Positions 61,420 through 64,000 of a stretch of 64,000 bases of DNA are shown here, in pieces. A model generated the notes under the pieces. It made no database searches, was not told the DNA's origin, and saw nothing but the letters and a program-made list of their open reading frames with translations. Source of the stretch: Bog-159 sp963785255 (GTDB lineage Bacteria; Acidobacteriota; Terriglobia; Bryobacterales; Bryobacteraceae); the NCBI GenBank assembly GCA_963785255.1, contig CAWAUR010000014.1, positions 434,001 to 498,000 of the forward strand, written 5' to 3'. The position numbers and the translations under genes were made by a program. Numbering within the stretch: the stretch's first letter is position 1; each line of letters begins with the position of its first letter.

Positions 61420-62690
61420 GGGACCTGCCGCCTGGCTGGGCTTGGACGACGTTAGGGCAGGCGACGGCTCCCGGCCGCCCCAGAGTGGCCCCTGCCTCGC
61501 TCCCGGACCTACCCTTCATTGGCATGGAGCACGTCGAGGCGCACACCATGCGGTTGCTTGCGTGCGCCCGGGCGTGCGAAATGAAGAGCGCGGCCGTCCA
61601 CTTCCTGCCCGGCGATGTGCTGTACGGTCGGCTTCGTCCATACCTAAACAAGGTGCTGCGTCCTCAGTTCGAAGGCCTCGCGTCCGCAGAGTTCATTGTC
61701 TTCGCACCGTCGCCAGCAATCGACCAGCAATTCCTGCAATACACTCTGAACTCGGGACCGTTCGTGTCGTTCGCATCGCATCTCAACGAAGGTGATCGGC
61801 CGCGCGTGGATTTTGAGCAAATAGGCAGCTTCGGGATCGCCTTGCCACCATTGGCCGAGCAGCGCCGCATCGTCGCCGAGATCGAGACCGAGTTGGCCCG
61901 CCTGGACGCAGCCCTGCTATCGCTCCGACGCGCCAAGGCCAATGTCCGCCGGTTAAGGACCTGTGTCATATCCTCGGCCCTTCGATGGAACTCCTGGCCG
62001 AAGGCAGCATTGGGCATAGTGATTGAGGGGATTGAAGCCGGAAAGAACTTCCGGTGTGAGGAACGGCCACCAAACGCGGGCGAGGTTGGCGTCGTGAAAG
62101 TAAGCGCGGTTTCCTGGGGACAGTTCGACGAGAATGCCTCAAAGACTTGCCCTAGCACCGACCACTTCGAGGTGCGACACCTCATCCACCCCGGTGACTT
62201 CCTGATCAGCCGCGCGAACACGGTCGAGCTAGTCGGGGCATGCGTCATAGTAGGCCAAGTCACCCGACGCCTTATGCTCAGCGATAAGATCCTGCGGCTC
62301 ATACCCTGCGGCGTCGAGCCCGCGTGGCTCCTACACGCATTGCGCAGTCCGCAGGGTCGTCAGCAAATCGAGGCTCGAGCCACGGGCAACCAAGAGTCCA
62401 TGAGAAACATCAGCCAGGAAAGTATCAAGGCCATCGAAATTCCGCTGCCGAGCCGCAGCGAGCAGATAGCTCTCCTCGCCGCCGTCGAGCGAGCCCTGTC
62501 GCGTGCGGACGCCGCCGAAGCCGTGCTCGACGCTTGCCTCCGCCGCGCCGCTGCCCTCCGCCAAGCCGTTCTCAAGAAGGCCTTCGAAGGGGAATTGGTT
62601 CCTCAAGATCCGAACGACGAACCCGCATCTGTTCTCCTCGAACGCATCCGCGCCACCCACGCCCAGCGTAAGCGGGACGCCCATGCATAG
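61416..62690 (+). CDS. hsdS: Type I restriction specificity subunit
   Basis: 424 residues, GTG start overlapping the hsdR stop. Two target-recognition domains separated by the conserved helical spacer: the first ends ...IALPPLAEQRRIVAEIETEL (about 148-168), the second ends IEIPLPSRSEQIALLAAVER (about 348-367). A C-terminal helix follows (ALRQAVLKKAFEGELVPQDP). HsdS decides the DNA sequence bound by the methylase/restriction complex. It appears intact although its R partner is broken and the methylase gene is not beside it. Confidence 0.92.
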   Translation: MRDLPPGWAWTTLGQATAPGRPRVAPASLPDLPFIGMEHVEAHTMRLLACARACEMKSAAVHFLPGDVLYGRLRPYLNKVLRPQFEGLASAEFIVFAPSPAIDQQFLQYTLNSGPFVSFASHLNEGDRPRVDFEQIGSFGIALPPLAEQRRIVAEIETELARLDAALLSLRRAKANVRRLRTCVISSALRWNSWPKAALGIVIEGIEAGKNFRCEERPPNAGEVGVVKVSAVSWGQFDENASKTCPSTDHFEVRHLIHPGDFLISRANTVELVGACVIVGQVTRRLMLSDKILRLIPCGVEPAWLLHALRSPQGRQQIEARATGNQESMRNISQESIKAIEIPLPSRSEQIALLAAVERALSRADAAEAVLDACLRRAAALRQAVLKKAFEGELVPQDPNDEPASVLLERIRATHAQRKRDAHA

Positions 62691-62740
62691 GGCCCCGCAC
62701 CTGGGACGCCAGCCCGCTGAAGACTGCGCGCAGCCCCTTC

Positions 62741-62995
62741 TCAGTCTCGATACACCTCTCTGCGATGCCCGACCTTGAGCACCTCGAACCGGTCAGAACC
62801 TGTTAATCGGAATATGACACGGTAGTCCCCGCAGCGAAGCCGCAAGCGTCCGGCAGGCTCGCCTGTCAGCGCGGTCACGTCGCCTTGTCGCGTCCCAGCG
62901 TACTGAGTCAGCGCGATGAGGATTTCTTGCGCCTGCGCCCTGTCAATTTTCCGGAGAGCGGTTCTCGCCGCCGGCATCCAGGTGAAGTAAGGCAT
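62741..62995 (-). CDS. RelE/ParE-family toxin
   Basis: 84 residues with the RelE fold: YFTWMPAARTALRKIDRAQA at the N-terminus and the core GRLRLRCGDYRVIFRLTG followed by VLKVGHRREVY. Such toxins cleave ribosome-bound mRNA or block gyrase. The gene follows its antitoxin on the same strand with a one-base overlap. Confidence 0.9.
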   Translation of the reverse strand: MPYFTWMPAARTALRKIDRAQAQEILIALTQYAGTRQGDVTALTGEPAGRLRLRCGDYRVIFRLTGSDRFEVLKVGHRREVYRD

Positions 62996-63267
62996 CAGCC
63001 CAAGCCGAACTCCTTGAGAATCTCCTCGTGCGGTACCCCATGGCCGCCTCGGTCAAAATACGCTTCCGCCGCCTCGATCTCCCGCGCCGCCGTCTCGGTC
63101 AGATCGCCTTCGACCGCAGCCGGCGCCACGTCCCAATCGACCGCAACCGCCAGAAGCAGCTTGCGAATGACCGGTAAATCGCCCTCCGGGATCCGATCCA
63201 GGAGGACATGCAGGTCGCCACGGTCAATGCTCACAGTCTCACTGTCTCCTGATACAGGATACCTCAC
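62995..63267 (-). CDS. Antitoxin of RelE-type pair
   Basis: 90 residues, placed immediately before the toxin. The N-terminal half (DLHVLLDRIPEGDLPVIRKL) and the C-terminal helix (ETAAREIEAAEAYFDRG, then the hydrophobic end HEEILKEFGLG) have the composition of small antitoxins that wrap the toxin. Start at ATG 63267; a later GTG (VSIDRGDLHV...) is possible. Confidence 0.75.
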   Translation of the reverse strand: MRYPVSGDSETVSIDRGDLHVLLDRIPEGDLPVIRKLLLAVAVDWDVAPAAVEGDLTETAAREIEAAEAYFDRGGHGVPHEEILKEFGLG

Positions 63268-63544
63268 CCGGAGCGCGTCGCGGCCACGCTACGCCGGGAC
63301 CGGCTCAACCTGGGGGCGCTCAATCAACGGGCTGCGAGCGGCATCTGCGAGCCTCGCGAAGCCGCGACCTTTGCACCAACTTAGGGAAGCCATGTATCAT
63401 CACTTTATGGATCGGCAGGAATTGCGGCTTTCCGAATTCTTGAAGAAATACGAATTCTTCATTGTGCGCGCAATTTCCATCGTCGGCCTATTCAGTATCT
63501 CTGGCCGCCGGCCTGCTTATAGCCGTGTTCAAGGAGGTCTCGCA

Positions 63545-63823
63545 TTGAGCAAAAACACCGCGGAGCCGGTCACCGTAAGCGTCGGCGAATTTCGCGAAAA
63601 CCTGGCCGCGTACCTTCTGCAAAGCACCGCTCCGGTAGCCATCACAAGCTGCGGTCGTACACTCGGATATTTCTTGCCGGCTCGCCGAAGGCGCTCCGAA
63701 GCGGAGCGCGCGGCGCTTCAGGAAGCCGTCGCCCGTATGCAACAAACGCTGGACGCAATGGGCATCACTGAGGACGAGGTGGTCGCGGATTTCAAGCGCT
63801 GGCGCGCCGGCAAGCGCCGCTGA
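63545..63823 (+). CDS. Phd/YefM-type antitoxin
   Basis: 92 residues with a TTG start at 63545, supported by AAGGAGG at 63531-63537. The core VTVSVGEFRENLAAYLLQST, then APVAITSCGRTLGYFLP, is typical of Phd/YefM antitoxin DNA-binding domains. The C-terminal helix (EAVARMQQTLDAMGITEDEV) would bind a toxin. An ATG at 63392 in frame adds 51 residues of less convincing sequence. No adjacent toxin is seen before the window ends. Confidence 0.7.
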   Translation: MSKNTAEPVTVSVGEFRENLAAYLLQSTAPVAITSCGRTLGYFLPARRRRSEAERAALQEAVARMQQTLDAMGITEDEVVADFKRWRAGKRR

Positions 63824-63886
63824 GTGCCGCAGGGCCGCCGTCCGCCGCCCACATTGCGATATCCTTGGTACAGGAGCACGACCCCT

Positions 63887-64000
63887 ATGAGCCTCGACAT
63901 CTCTCCGAAAATCGAAGCCGCCCTCGCGGCGAAAGCCAAGGAGCAAGGCATCTCCATTGATGCCCTTTTGGAGGGTCTCCTCAAAGATGCCAGCCCCCTA
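63887..64000 (+). CDS. Partial gene, antitoxin-like N-terminus
   Basis: 38 residues up to the window edge, ATG 63887 with AGGAG ten bases upstream. ISPKIEAALAAKAKEQGISI resembles ribbon-helix-helix type antitoxins, but too little is visible to assign a family. Confidence 0.5.
   Translation, partial: MSLDISPKIEAALAAKAKEQGISIDALLEGLLKDASPL

Noticed and set aside
63392..63544. 51-residue N-terminal extension of the Phd-type antitoxin
   Set aside because: The family core begins after the TTG at 63545, which has an ideal AAGGAGG; the extension is not antitoxin-like. It remains possible.
1..64000. tRNA or rRNA genes
   Set aside because: No cloverleaf-like or rRNA-like sequence was noticed by eye; a covariance-model scan would be needed to exclude a tRNA fully.

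Overview
The window is a high-GC bacterial chromosome segment. Gene content and protein style suggest an acidobacterium of the Bryobacterales/Solibacter kind: many secreted beta-sandwich and TPR proteins, a Ser/Thr kinase paired with an ECF sigma factor, a fused 2-oxoacid oxidoreductase alpha/gamma chain, and long palindromic intergenic repeats. This placement is an inference from style; no rRNA is present to confirm it. No tRNA, rRNA or CRISPR array was seen.

Layout. 1-6 kb: a partial secreted protein, then pyruvate:ferredoxin oxidoreductase (nifJ) translationally coupled to a dihydroorotate-dehydrogenase-like flavoprotein. 6-8.5 kb: an accessory patch of small, broken or truncated genes and a (CTAG)5 tract. 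8.5-14 kb: a glycosyltransferase-like protein, Der GTPase, a TPR-SNF2 ATPase and its coupled zinc-ribbon partner. 14-22.7 kb (minus strand): tannase-family esterase, M28 peptidase, astacin-like protease, a probable selenocysteine peroxiredoxin that is split by an in-frame UGA, and a duplicated winged-helix protein. 23.4-24.2 kb: a 738-bp element with inverted ends and an 8-bp target duplication, carrying only a dihydrofolate-reductase-like gene. 24-34.6 kb: sigma factor and kinase, a TonB-lectin-TonB protein, tsaD, a phosphoesterase and a NlpC/P60-like protein. 34.7-37 kb: frameshifted DUF262-HNH and DUF6338-like genes. 37-40 kb: korAB. 41.9-55.1 kb: the hydrogenase/multiheme cytochrome cluster. 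55-58.5 kb: two TPR proteins and RNase III. 58.6-64 kb: a damaged type I restriction locus and several toxin-antitoxin genes.

The most notable system is the 13-kb minus-strand cluster at 41.9-55.1 kb. It encodes a Tat-exported [NiFe] hydrogenase (small and large subunits plus maturation protease), a cytochrome b fused to a heptaheme cytochrome, a stand-alone hexaheme paralogue of that cytochrome half, and a complete outer-membrane conduit (OmcA/MtrC-type decaheme, MtrA-type decaheme, MtrB-type barrel). Together these could carry electrons from H2 through the inner membrane/quinone pool and across the outer membrane to an extracellular acceptor, i.e. hydrogen-driven extracellular respiration. 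The ferredoxin-dependent NifJ and KorAB enzymes elsewhere in the window fit a facultatively anaerobic lifestyle. Core genes are intact, whereas several accessory (defence-like) genes carry frameshifts or deletions.
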